From Actinocatenispora sp036503555 (GTDB lineage Bacteria; Actinomycetota; Actinomycetes; Mycobacteriales; Micromonosporaceae), in contig DASXWQ010000067.1 in NCBI GenBank assembly GCA_036503555.1, positions 1-64,000 on the forward strand: a DNA stretch of 64,000 nt. Reading direction: 5' to 3'. Each line of letters starts with the position of its first letter. Positions within the stretch are counted from its first letter, which is position 1. Positions 8,363 through 15,970 of this stretch are shown here, in pieces. Made by a program: the position numbers and the translations under genes. The notes beneath the pieces were generated by a model, which was not told where the DNA came from, searched no databases, and was given only the letters and a program-made list of their open reading frames with translations.

Positions 8363-9483
8363 CAGGCCACCTCGCGGCGGGTCGTGGGCTGCGGCAGGTC
8401 GGCGATCAGCCGCTCGCACAGCTCGGCGAGCGGTCTCTTTCCGTTGCTGGCGGGTGGCTCGCCGGCCTCCAGCGACGCCGCGAGATCCGGCTCGGGGCGC
8501 AGCGATCCGGCCACGGGCAGACCGAGCGCCTGGCCCACCTCGGCGACGCGCAGCCGGCCCGGGGCGGGGCCGCGCACGACGACGCGCAACGCACGGCAGT
8601 GCGGTCCGATCCGGGCCGCCATCCGGGCCGCCGAGGCGCAGCCACGGATGTCCGCGGTCACCACCATCAGCACCTCGTCCGCGACCTGCGCGGCCCGGAC
8701 GGCGGACTCGTCGAGATGTCGAGGCAGGTCGACCACGACCAGGTCGCTGCCTCGGCGCCCGGCGCCGAGGGTGGCCTCCATCGCCTCGACCGGCAGATCG
8801 AGCGTGTCACCGCGATCCCAGGAGACCACGACGAGCTCACCGCGCCGGGGCAGCTCCCCGTAGAGCGCGGCGACGTCGACGCGACCGCGCGCGGCGGACA
8901 GCTCCGGCCAGCGCAGCCCGGCCGTACCCTCCCAGCCGAGTAGCAGGTCGACGCCGCCGCCGAGCGGATCGGCGTCCACCAGCATCGGATGCCGCCCCAG
9001 CCGCGCGGCGCTGATCGCCAGGCCGGCCGCGAGCACACTCGCCCCGGCACCACCGCGCCCGCCGATCACACCGACCACGGGCGCCTCGTCGCGTTTCGTC
9101 GTACCGGCGGAGCCGAAGCGCTCCACCAGCCACGTCGCGGCGGCGGGCAGGACGACCACGTGATCGGCGCCGAGCGCGCTCGCCGCCTGGAACGCGGGAT
9201 CGTCCGCGGAGTCCCCTTCCCCTTCGGGGATCCTGGCCACCAGCACGACATCCGACCGGTACGGCAGCTTCGCGCGCAGACAGGAGGCCGCCGCGTCGGC
9301 GCCGATCACGACGAGCGTCGCGAACCGCCAGTGTCGCCGTGCGGCCACCGCGTCGTGTGCGACGTCGACCTCACCGCAACCGGCGGCGGCGAGCTGCAAC
9401 AGCTCGTCGAGCAACCGCGGGTCCGAGGTCACCACCAACGGCCGCGGCGACGTACGCGGATCGGACGGGTGATCGGGTGCCAT
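8362..9483 (-). CDS. ssd: CpaE-like/septum-site determining protein (Rv3660c type)
   Basis: A 373-residue ParA/MinD-fold protein, first gene of the tad operon. The N-terminal half resembles a receiver-like domain (PLVVTSDPRLLDELLQLA). The deviant Walker region is VVGVIGGRGGAGAS (136-149): the lysine of a normal KGGxGK(S/T) P-loop is absent, as is known for actinobacterial Ssd/CpaE proteins. LVDADPLGGGVDLLLG (about 161-176) and DLVVVDLP supply the other motifs. In M. tuberculosis Ssd affects septum placement and dormancy genes; CpaE localises pili. GGAGG upstream of the ATG at 9483 fixes the start, 75 codons inside the longest frame. Confidence 0.88.
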   Translation of the reverse strand: MAPDHPSDPRTSPRPLVVTSDPRLLDELLQLAAAGCGEVDVAHDAVAARRHWRFATLVVIGADAAASCLRAKLPYRSDVVLVARIPEGEGDSADDPAFQAASALGADHVVVLPAAATWLVERFGSAGTTKRDEAPVVGVIGGRGGAGASVLAAGLAISAARLGRHPMLVDADPLGGGVDLLLGWEGTAGLRWPELSAARGRVDVAALYGELPRRGELVVVSWDRGDTLDLPVEAMEATLGAGRRGSDLVVVDLPRHLDESAVRAAQVADEVLMVVTADIRGCASAARMAARIGPHCRALRVVVRGPAPGRLRVAEVGQALGLPVAGSLRPEPDLAASLEAGEPPASNGKRPLAELCERLIADLPQPTTRREVA

Positions 9484-9632
9484 GGCTGCCTCCGGTTCGG
9501 TGGGCGATCGCGGTCGGCCCCCACCGTGGCCCGGGAACCGGCGGCCCGCCACCGCCTGTGGACAACCGGACGGCGGCCCTGTGGACAACTCCGATTTCGT
9601 CGGATCGCGTGGTATAGGCGGCCAGCCGTGAG

Positions 9633-9662
9633 TTGTCGAATCCCTTGCGGCGCAGGCATAGT
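9633..9662 (+). promoter_or_regulatory. Promoter for a leaderless MazG-like mRNA
   Basis: A -35 like TTGTCG (9633-9638) and a -10 CATAGT (9657-9662) are separated by 18 bp. The ATG at 9669 falls 6 nt after the -10, so transcription would start at or next to the start codon. Confidence 0.5.
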
Positions 9663-9668
9663 GGGGCG

Positions 9669-10079
9669 ATGCCGACTCACCACGACACGCCTTCCGCGGA
9701 CGTTTCAACGCCGCGTTCGGATCCGATGAACCTCGACGACCTGCAAGCCATGGCCATGCAGATCCACGACCGCTACGACGAACTCAACCGCCGCGAGCGC
9801 GGGCGCGTCTGGACACGCGAGGAGTTCATGCTCGGATTCGTCGGCGACGTCGGCGATCTCGCCAAGCTCGTGATGGCGGAGGAGGGGGCCCGATCGATGC
9901 CGGGCGGACGCGCCGCGCTCGAACACGAGCTGGCCGACTGCCTCTGGTCGGTGCTCGTCCTCGCCCGCAAGTACGACGTGGACCTCGAAGCCGCGTTCCG
10001 CCGCACCATGACGGACCTACGCACCAGCATCGGCACCCGAGGCGACCGACCGGACGACACCACGCCGTCTCTGTCGTGA
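9669..10079 (+). CDS. MazG-like nucleotide pyrophosphohydrolase
   Basis: A small all-helical protein (136 residues from the ATG at 9669; ATG at 9726 is possible) of the MazG-like superfamily, whose members hydrolyse NTPs to NMP and pyrophosphate and often act in nucleotide-pool cleaning. The metal-binding helices are visible as EEFMLGFVGDVGDLAKLVMAEE and ALEHELADCLWSVLVLARKY; the E-x-x-D of HELADCLW is the typical acidic pair. There is no ribosome binding site, and the -10 box 6 nt upstream argues for a leaderless transcript. It is divergent from the tad operon and starts the accessory segment. Confidence 0.75.
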   Translation: MPTHHDTPSADVSTPRSDPMNLDDLQAMAMQIHDRYDELNRRERGRVWTREEFMLGFVGDVGDLAKLVMAEEGARSMPGGRAALEHELADCLWSVLVLARKYDVDLEAAFRRTMTDLRTSIGTRGDRPDDTTPSLS

Positions 10080-10332
10080 ACGAGGAGTCCCTTTCCTTAC
10101 AACGGATCGACGTGCGAGAGGTCGGCCGTCACGACGCAGCCCGCGAGGTGGTCGGTGAACTCATCGCCGAAGAGTGGGCGCCAGTCGCGGTAGCTTCCCG
10201 CGAACTTCAATCCACTGGCCGGAGCGGTCGCACCGGACGCCCGGCGCCATATGAGTCGAGGATGACGCGTTTCGCACGGTATCGTCCTGTTGTTACGCCG
10301 CAGCCTGTTTCCCCTCGGCATGGAGATGGATC

Positions 10333-10860
10333 GTGCGTGCCTTCCTGATCTGTTCCGTCGTCGCCGGCTACCACATGCTGCTCGGGTGGCTGTTCGTCGA
10401 GATCCTGCGCGGATGGGGATGGTTGGCGCTGCCGTTCGCGGTTGGTTGCCTGATCTACGTCGGGCTGACAGCTCGTTGGCTGGCCAGCGTTCTGGCCGGG
10501 TTGGCTGTCTTCGTTTGCGGGGTGGCCGGTTTCCTGGCCGGCTTCGGCCTGATCATGCTTGCTTCGCTGCATGCCACGGGCTACCAGATCCTGGCGGGTG
10601 CACTGACCGCGTTGATGGTGGTGGGTTCGTTCTTCGCAATGCGATGGTTCGGCCTGACCGCGGAATACGAGGGCGGCCCTGACCTGACCGCGTACCCGTT
10701 CATCGGTTACCTGGCCGCCGAGGCCGGTGCGTTCGTCCGCGACGAAATCGTCCAGCACTGGGCCTGGTGGAAGGTTGTCTTGATCCTGCTGGGTGGACTG
10801 GCCCTGATCACCTACAACATCGTGCACGACAACGACGACGGCGTCTTCCTGTCGAACTGA
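10333..10860 (+). CDS. Hypothetical membrane protein
   Basis: A 175-residue protein with about five hydrophobic helices: LICSVVAGYHMLLGWLFVEI, LALPFAVGCLIYVGL, SVLAGLAVFVCGVAGFLAGF, QILAGALTALMVVGSFFAMR and WKVVLILLGGLALITYNIV. I recognise no family. GGAGAT precedes the GTG start. Its G+C is visibly lower than its neighbours, which suggests it arrived with the accessory segment. The 250 bp before it (10080-10332) contain only weak short frames on both strands; a 74-codon minus-strand frame ending at 10097 could be a gene remnant but has no support. Confidence 0.6.
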   Translation: MRAFLICSVVAGYHMLLGWLFVEILRGWGWLALPFAVGCLIYVGLTARWLASVLAGLAVFVCGVAGFLAGFGLIMLASLHATGYQILAGALTALMVVGSFFAMRWFGLTAEYEGGPDLTAYPFIGYLAAEAGAFVRDEIVQHWAWWKVVLILLGGLALITYNIVHDNDDGVFLSN

Positions 10861-11199
10861 CCTGTCGCCGGAGCAACGGGCGGCGTCGCTCGGCAAGCCC
10901 GGCCGGCGTCACGCCGGGACGAATGATCCGAGCGAGATCTGTCGCGTCGGTACTACGAGCGTGCGGAGGACAGCTCGCGGTGTGCGGGCGGCTGACGGCC
11001 CCGGGCTGGCCCGCCGAATCGAGCTCTCCGCGTCGTCGTCGCCGACCCCCCTCGTCGCCGGCCCCAGCCGCGTCGACGTAGGCGCGTCCCCAGCGACGAT
11101 GACGCGATCCCCGGTTGCGCCCCACGACCATGCAGAACTCGACCCCGCACCAGGACGGATCGGTACCCATGGGAGGTGCGGTAGCCATGGGTTGGCTGC
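10861..11199. other. Gap without a supported gene
   Basis: About 340 bp between the membrane protein and the first integrase remnant. A short hairpin, CCGGCGT/ACGCCGG near 10902-10916, could end transcription of the membrane-protein gene. Frames here have no family signature and no ribosome binding site. Confidence 0.4.
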
Positions 11200-12005
11200 T
11201 CCCCACGCATCGGATGTCACGGCGTGCTGGCGCGACCCGTCGGGCAAGGAGCGGTCGAAGACGTTCAGGACCGAGGATGAGACGACCGATCACCGCGCCG
11301 AGGTCCACGATGCGATGAAGCGCGGGACGTACGTGGATCCGGTTGCTCGGAGCGTATTGCCGCACGATCACACGGCCCGATGGCTGCGCGGGCAGGACGT
11401 GGCGGCCCGGTCGGATGATGCCGCTGCCGCGGACGCACATCATTCCGAACGAGGCGGGCGAGACCGACCGCATGGAGGTTAAGACCTGGGTAGTCGAGCT
11501 GGGCCGAAGGGTCGGTCCGGCTACCGCCGCGAAGTGCTTCGGGCTGCCGTCGATGACGCGGCGGACCGCGGTTCGTTCGATGTGGATCCGTCGGATGGTG
11601 TTCGACTTCCCAAGTCCCGCAACGGAAACCGCGTCGTCGCGTTGACGCCGGAGGTGTTCGGTCGGACCGTCCCCGCTATCAACGGCTGCGTTCCGGTGCG
11701 GCTCGCGGCGGGCGTCGGGCTCCGCTGGGGTGGGTGCGCGGCCAGCCGTGGGGAGCGGTCGACAACGGCGTACTGCGCATCGTTCAGGTGGCCGTGAAGA
11801 CGTCGAGGCAGGTGACCGTGCCCGAAGTCGGAAGCCGGTGTGCAGAGCGCCCTGCTTATGAGCGGCCTTCCGGCAGTCCTGCAGGAGAAGCGCGAGGTGC
11901 CGGGTGACTCGTTGGGCGGCGACGATCGGGGGCGTGGCGCCGCGGTACGTCCGCGCGCGTCGGTCTCACGACCTGCCGCACTCGTACGGGGTGAGCTGTA
12001 ACGGA
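11200..12005 (+). pseudogene. Decayed tyrosine integrase, copy 1
   Basis: Pieces of an actinomycete phage-type integrase appear in order but in different frames. They are the N-terminal arm-binding part (SGKERSKTFRTEDE, then AMKRGTYVDP), the core-binding helices (MEVKTWVVELGRRV, then AAVDDAADRGSFDVDPSDGV), the first catalytic Arg region (AGVGLRWG), and finally SHDLPHSYGV, where the normal HDLRHSYAT has lost its catalytic Arg to Pro. Several frameshifts and a deletion just after this motif rule out function. The core is closely similar to copy 2 at 13917 and shares its 3' flank. Confidence 0.75.
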
Positions 12006-12051
12006 TGTCGCTCAACTGCTTCGGCGGGAATCGGGACGACCCCCGCCGGGG
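11996..12051 (+). repeat. 3' flank of integrase copy 1, homologous to 14793-14849
   Basis: This segment (CTGTAACGGATG through GGGACGACCCCCGCC) aligns base by base with the flank of integrase copy 2. The left arm of the copy 2 terminator is present, but the right arm is lost here. Confidence 0.65.
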
Positions 12052-12431
12052 TAACGGCAACGGGTTGCGGCAGGAAGTCGCATGTGCCTACTTCTTGCCG
12101 CTGAGCTCGTGCATCGTGTCGGTGAGTGCGATCTGCTGTGGGCTCTTGCTGCCTGTTCTGCTGCCTGTAGCGTCGAGCCTCGCCTTGCAAAGTCCACGCT
12201 GATCATGGCTGGGCGTCTGCCGATGTCGGTCTACCGCATGCGGTGACTGCGTGGCGTCGTCGGATGTCTCGCCATGTCTGTTGCCTTGGCTACATCCGTG
12301 GCTACACCAGGGGGCGCTGAAGTTACGGTGACGAGACACGACTGGCGTGGGTGGGTATGACCACCGGGGAGTGACGTAGGGGTATCGACCGCCTGGGTGC
12401 CCTTCAACGGCGAGCGTTGAGGACCGACACC
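12052..12431. other. Gap without a supported gene
   Basis: About 380 bp of lower G+C. A minus-strand frame ends near 12088 with a Ser/Lys-rich tail (TGSRTGSKSPQQIALTD) that may be the end of a lost gene, but I cannot assign it. A direct repeat TGGCTACA-TCCG-TGGCTACA lies near 12287-12306. Confidence 0.35.
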
Positions 12432-13319
12432 ATGGGGCATCGGATTCTGCATCTGTCGGACACACACCTGACCGCCACCGGCGTGGATGAGGACGGCGTG
12501 GACTCCGGGACGGCCCTGGATCGGATGTTGTACGACGCGCGCCATGTGCCGGACATCGATTTGGTGGTGGTCAGCGGCGACATCGCTGACGACGGCTCCC
12601 GAGGCGGGTACGCGGGTGTCCTGGAGCGTGTGGGGCGCTTCGCCGCCGAGCGCGGCATAACGCATGTGTACTGCACGGGCAACCACGACGACCGCGACGC
12701 GTTCGCGGCGGTGTTGGGCAGTGGGCACCGGGCGGCCGATGGTGGTGACGTGGGGGTTGTCGCTGCGGGCTTGGATCTGCGTGCCGCGGTCAGTGAGGTG
12801 CGCGGGCTGCGGGTGGTGACGCTGGACAGCCTGGTGCCTGGTGCTGTGCACGGGATGATTGGTGATGCGCAGGCGACGTGGCTCGCGGACGTGCTCGCGG
12901 AGCCGGCGGCGGCCGGTACTGTGGTGATCCTGCACCATCCGCCGATTGCGCCGATCGACTCACCGTTGCTGGGCTCGGTCAACTTGCGCGACGCCGATCG
13001 CCTCGCCTCCCTCGTCCAGGGCTCGGACGTTCGGGTGCTGCTGTGCGGACACTTCCATCTGCAGCTGACTGGCAGCCTGGCCGGAGTACCGGTGTGGGTG
13101 ACGCCGGGTGTGATCACGCGTATCGATCGCACCGCTCCGCCGCACCTGGAACGTGCCGTGCTGGGCGCGAGCGCGACGGTGGTCGATCTGGGTGTGCCCG
13201 GCGGGCCGATGTTCCACACGCTGCACGCACGCGACTCCCGCGCCGGTACGGCCGTCTATCTGGTCGATGCGGTCTCCGGTGCCGACGCTGTGGAGGAAGA
13301 CGACCGGCTCGCTGTCTGA
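12432..13319 (+). CDS. Calcineurin-like metallophosphoesterase (CpdA-like)
   Basis: A 295-residue two-metal phosphoesterase of the class III cyclic-nucleotide phosphodiesterase type. All five motifs are visible: LSDTHL (D-x-H), VSGDIADDG (G-D), CTGNHDDRD (G-N-H-D), ILHHPP (H) and LLCGHFH (G-H-x-H). The ATG at 12432 is preferred over TTG at 12417 because GAGGA lies about 9 nt upstream. It would hydrolyse a cyclic nucleotide or similar phosphodiester in the cytoplasm; the substrate is not determined. It is the only intact gene between the two integrase remnants, so it looks like cargo. Confidence 0.85.
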   Translation: MGHRILHLSDTHLTATGVDEDGVDSGTALDRMLYDARHVPDIDLVVVSGDIADDGSRGGYAGVLERVGRFAAERGITHVYCTGNHDDRDAFAAVLGSGHRAADGGDVGVVAAGLDLRAAVSEVRGLRVVTLDSLVPGAVHGMIGDAQATWLADVLAEPAAAGTVVILHHPPIAPIDSPLLGSVNLRDADRLASLVQGSDVRVLLCGHFHLQLTGSLAGVPVWVTPGVITRIDRTAPPHLERAVLGASATVVDLGVPGGPMFHTLHARDSRAGTAVYLVDAVSGADAVEEDDRLAV

Positions 13320-13721
13320 CCCGCCACGCAGGAGTGCACCCGGGAAAGAACAGCCTTGTTCAGCCCGACCCGGAGTGTCAGTGGCCCCCGCTGGAGGCAT
13401 CACCACTGCCGCCGTGCCCCGCGACCCGGCACCGGTTGGACCGCGACGCCAGCACGTACAACGCCTGTTGCCTCAGCCACGCGGCCACGGTGCCCACCCT
13501 TCCCGGGTGGTCAAGCATGGGGACCCGGTGGCCCGGTTGCCGTCAGACAGCGGCTTGGTTCGCTGAGGCCTGGCGTCTTCCCCGGCACTCGGGCCGGCGT
13601 CCCGCCCGCGGAGGCCGCCAGGCCGAAGGCGGGCGGCCCTTACCGGGCCGGGGCCGACGCCCGCGCCGCGTCAGAGGCGCCTTGATCCAGTAGAGAGCAA
13701 TTCGGCAACACGCTCGGTCCC
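13320..13721. other. Gap without a supported gene
   Basis: About 400 bp. Frames in all six directions are short, Arg/Pro-rich and lack ribosome binding sites or family signatures. It may be remnant sequence of the accessory segment. Confidence 0.35.
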
Positions 13722-13912
13722 TCACCGCGGCAGATGCAGTCCCTTGGGCTGGCTCGCCCAGGAGCCGTACATAGGCGGAACGGTATATCCAGCGGGCGCT
13801 GAGAGATCGACCATGCCGCCGTCGAACTCAACACCTCGGAAGTCGACCTGGCTGCCGCTGAAGTTGGCGCCCGAGAACCTGACCTCGCCGCCTGAGAACT
13901 TGGCGCCGGAGA
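13722..13912 (-). pseudogene. C-terminal remnant of a pentapeptide-repeat protein
   Basis: The minus strand encodes SGAKFSGGEVRFSGANFSG, then SQVDFRGVEFDGGMVDL, repeats of the A(D/N)LxX type, and a closing GSWASQPKGLHLPR with stop at 13722. These are the last repeats and typical tail of an actinobacterial pentapeptide-repeat protein. Upstream, the reading frame runs directly into the antisense of the integrase from about 13915, so the 5' part of the gene is gone. Function cannot remain. Confidence 0.65.
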
Positions 13913-13916
13913 TGAT

Positions 13917-14791
13917 GCTTCGGGCGGCGATGCGTTCTCGCATCATCGACGTCGACCCGTCGGACGGTGTGCGGCTTCCCAAGTCTCGCAACGGAAAGCG
14001 CTCCGTACCGATGACCCGCGAAGAGGTGTTTGGCCGGATCATGCCGGCGATCGACACCGTCGACGGTCGGATTCCGGTATGGCTTGCCGCCGGCGCCGGT
14101 CTGCGCCGGGATGACTGCGTCGGGCTGCCGTGGGGTGCCGTAGACCTCGACCAGGACGTACTGCATGTCGCTCAGGTCGCCGTGGAGACCTCGAAGAAGG
14201 TCGTGCTACGTCCGTACCCGAAGCCAGCTGCCGGCGTGCGGAGCGTGCCGATCACGACCGGTCTTTCGGCAATCCTCCGGGAATACCGCGAGATGCGGGG
14301 TGACACGTCGGACAAGGATCTGGTGGTTACCAACCGAACCGGCAAGCCGATGTGGCGGACGAACTTCCGCACGCGGGTGTGGCGGCCGGCGCTCGTTCGC
14401 GCTGGGCTCATCGGCTCGCTGGTCGAGAGCGCGGCGGGTGTGTGGCACGCGGCGTGGACCGACGCCACGGAAGCGGAACGGCACGCGGAGTTCGCCACCG
14501 AGACGGCGGCGGTCGAGTGCGTTGCGCTCCGGTACGTCGGTGGTCCCCGGTTCCACGATCTGCGGCACTCGTACGCGACGTGGCTCGTGAGCGACGGCGT
14601 AGCCGTCAACAACGCTCAGAAGGCCACGGGGCACTCGCTGGCATCCACCACGCTCGACCTTCTACACGCACACCCCGGCGCGCTACGAGGATCGTCGGGC
14701 TGTTGAGAGTGGCTCTGCTGCCTTTCCGCTGCCCAACGAGGACGACGACGAGGATGAGGACGGCGGCACGGGTGTCCTCGCAAACGTCTGA
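13917..14791 (+). pseudogene. Decayed tyrosine integrase, copy 2
   Basis: The core and catalytic domains of an actinomycete integrase. It begins abruptly at MLRAAMRSRIIDVDPSDGV, with no arm-binding domain, fused to antisense pentapeptide sequence. AGAGLRRDD carries the first Arg, then come ILREYREMRG, RVWRPALVRAGL and FHDLRHSYATWLV (His and Arg of the H-x-x-R box). The expected ending with the catalytic tyrosine is in another frame: after STTLD (about 14660) a shift restores FYTHTPARYEDRRAV and an acidic tail ending at 14791. The truncation plus frameshift make it non-functional unless the frameshift is a sequencing error. Confidence 0.8.
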
Positions 14792-14792
14792 C

Positions 14793-14849
14793 CTGCAACG
14801 GATGCCGCTCGACAACGCCGCCAGGAATAGGGACGACCCCCGCCGAGGG
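14793..14849 (+). repeat. 3' flank of integrase copy 2, homologous to 11996-12051
   Basis: CTGCAACGGATGCCGCTC through GGACGACCCCCGCC matches the flank of copy 1, showing the two remnants derive from a duplicated integrase with its terminator rather than from two unrelated integrases. Confidence 0.65.
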
Positions 14850-14863
14850 TGGCGGGGGTCGTC
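14832..14863 (+). terminator. Strong hairpin after integrase copy 2
   Basis: GACGACCCCCGCC (14832-14844) pairs perfectly with GGCGGGGGTCGTC (14851-14863) around a 6-nt loop, a 13-bp stem. No T tract follows, which is common in high-GC actinobacteria. Confidence 0.75.
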
Positions 14864-14944
14864 GGGGGGCCGGCTCCGGGGGGGTCGAGCCGGGCCCGCT
14901 CAGCGGTCACGGGGGGGTGCAACCGCCGAGAGCCGGTGGCGGCC

Positions 14945-14960
14945 AGGGCACGTGTGCCCT
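14945..14960. promoter_or_regulatory. Palindrome upstream of HAD phosphatase
   Basis: AGGGCAC-GT-GTGCCCT is a perfect inverted repeat in the gap before the HAD phosphatase gene, about 155 bp before the presumed -10. It could be an operator; no regulator is identified. Confidence 0.3.
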
Positions 14961-15113
14961 GTGGCGCCTGCTCTAAGGATGCCCGAGAGTCGACCGTGAC
15001 GTCGAGTGGTAGGCGGAATCCGCACGGCCGATCTGGTGGACGTGTCGGCGCGGTGTCGAGCGGCCCCGGCGAGCTGGTACGCACCCGTGATGTGGGTGTG
15101 CAAGGCGGGTGCA

Positions 15114-15119
15114 TAGACT
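15114..15119 (+). promoter_or_regulatory. -10 box for a leaderless HAD gene
   Basis: TAGACT lies 6 nt before the GTG at 15126 and no ribosome binding site is visible, so the transcript probably starts at the GTG. No clear -35 is seen. Confidence 0.45.
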
Positions 15120-15125
15120 CGGCGC

Positions 15126-15959
15126 GTGGGCCGGGCCGCCGCTTTCTTCGACCTCGACCGGACGGTCATCGCCACGTCGAGTGCGCTCGCGTTCGCCCGG
15201 CCGTTCTATCGGGACGGGCTGATGAACCGTCGCGACGTCCTGGCGAGTGGGTACGCGCAGTTGGTCTACAAGTTGGCCGGCGCGGGCGACGAGCAGATGG
15301 CGAAGATCCGCGACCAGCTCGCCTCGTTGTGTCGCGGATGGCGCGTTGACCAGGTACGACGGATCGTCGCGGAGACGCTCGACGAGCTGATCGCGCCGTA
15401 CGTCTACGCCGAGGCGGTCGCGTTGATCGGGCAGCACCGGGCGGCCGGCCGGGACGTCGTGCTGGTGTCCTCGTCCGGTGAAGAAATGGTCAGACCAATT
15501 GCCGACCTGGTTGGCGCGGGTGATGTGATCGCCACCCGGATGACCGTCCGCGACGGCCTATACACCGGTGATGTCGAGTTCTACGCGGCAGGGCCGAACA
15601 AGGCACAGGCGGTGCGGGAGATGGCTGCCCGAAACGGGTACGATCTCGCCGCTTGTTACGCCTACTCCGATTCGGTGAGCGACCTGCCCCTTCTGGAGAC
15701 TGTCGGATATCCGACAGTCGTAAACCCGGACCGGGCGTTGCGCCGGGCGGCGCAACGACGCGCCTGGCCGCTGATGACCTTCCGCCGACCGGTACCGACC
15801 CGGCTCGTGCGGCTCGCGTCCGCGCTCCGCCGGCCCGCGCCCGGCTCGCTGCTGGCCCGCCCCGGCGTACCCGCGGCGCTCGCCGTCACCGCGGGTGCTG
15901 CCGTCGTCTGCGCGATCTGGTACGGGCGGCGCCGCGCCGCCACCCGTACCGCCAGCTGA
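15126..15959 (+). CDS. HAD-IB family phosphatase (Rv3661 type)
   Basis: A 277-residue phosphatase of the SerB-like HAD-IB family. Motif I is FFDLDRTV (nucleophile Asp in DLD), motif II is VLVSSSGEE, motif III uses the Lys of AAGPNKAQAV, and motif IV is YAYSDSVSDLPLL (D-S-x-x-D). The C-terminus has a transmembrane segment (PAALAVTAGAAVVCAIWY) and a basic tail, so it is probably membrane-anchored. M. tuberculosis Rv3661 lies directly beside ssd; here about 5.6 kb of accessory DNA separates them. Substrate unknown; phosphoserine or a phospholipid head group are possibilities. Confidence 0.85.
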   Translation: MGRAAAFFDLDRTVIATSSALAFARPFYRDGLMNRRDVLASGYAQLVYKLAGAGDEQMAKIRDQLASLCRGWRVDQVRRIVAETLDELIAPYVYAEAVALIGQHRAAGRDVVLVSSSGEEMVRPIADLVGAGDVIATRMTVRDGLYTGDVEFYAAGPNKAQAVREMAARNGYDLAACYAYSDSVSDLPLLETVGYPTVVNPDRALRRAAQRRAWPLMTFRRPVPTRLVRLASALRRPAPGSLLARPGVPAALAVTAGAAVVCAIWYGRRRAATRTAS

Positions 15960-15970
15960 GGCCCGGCGGC

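Noticed and set aside
8362..9708. Longer ssd start at 9708
   Set aside because: GGAGG before 9483 and the lack of conserved sequence upstream favour the shorter form.
10097..10321. A 74-codon minus-strand frame
   Set aside because: No ribosome binding site, family or homology I can recognise; kept only as a possible remnant.
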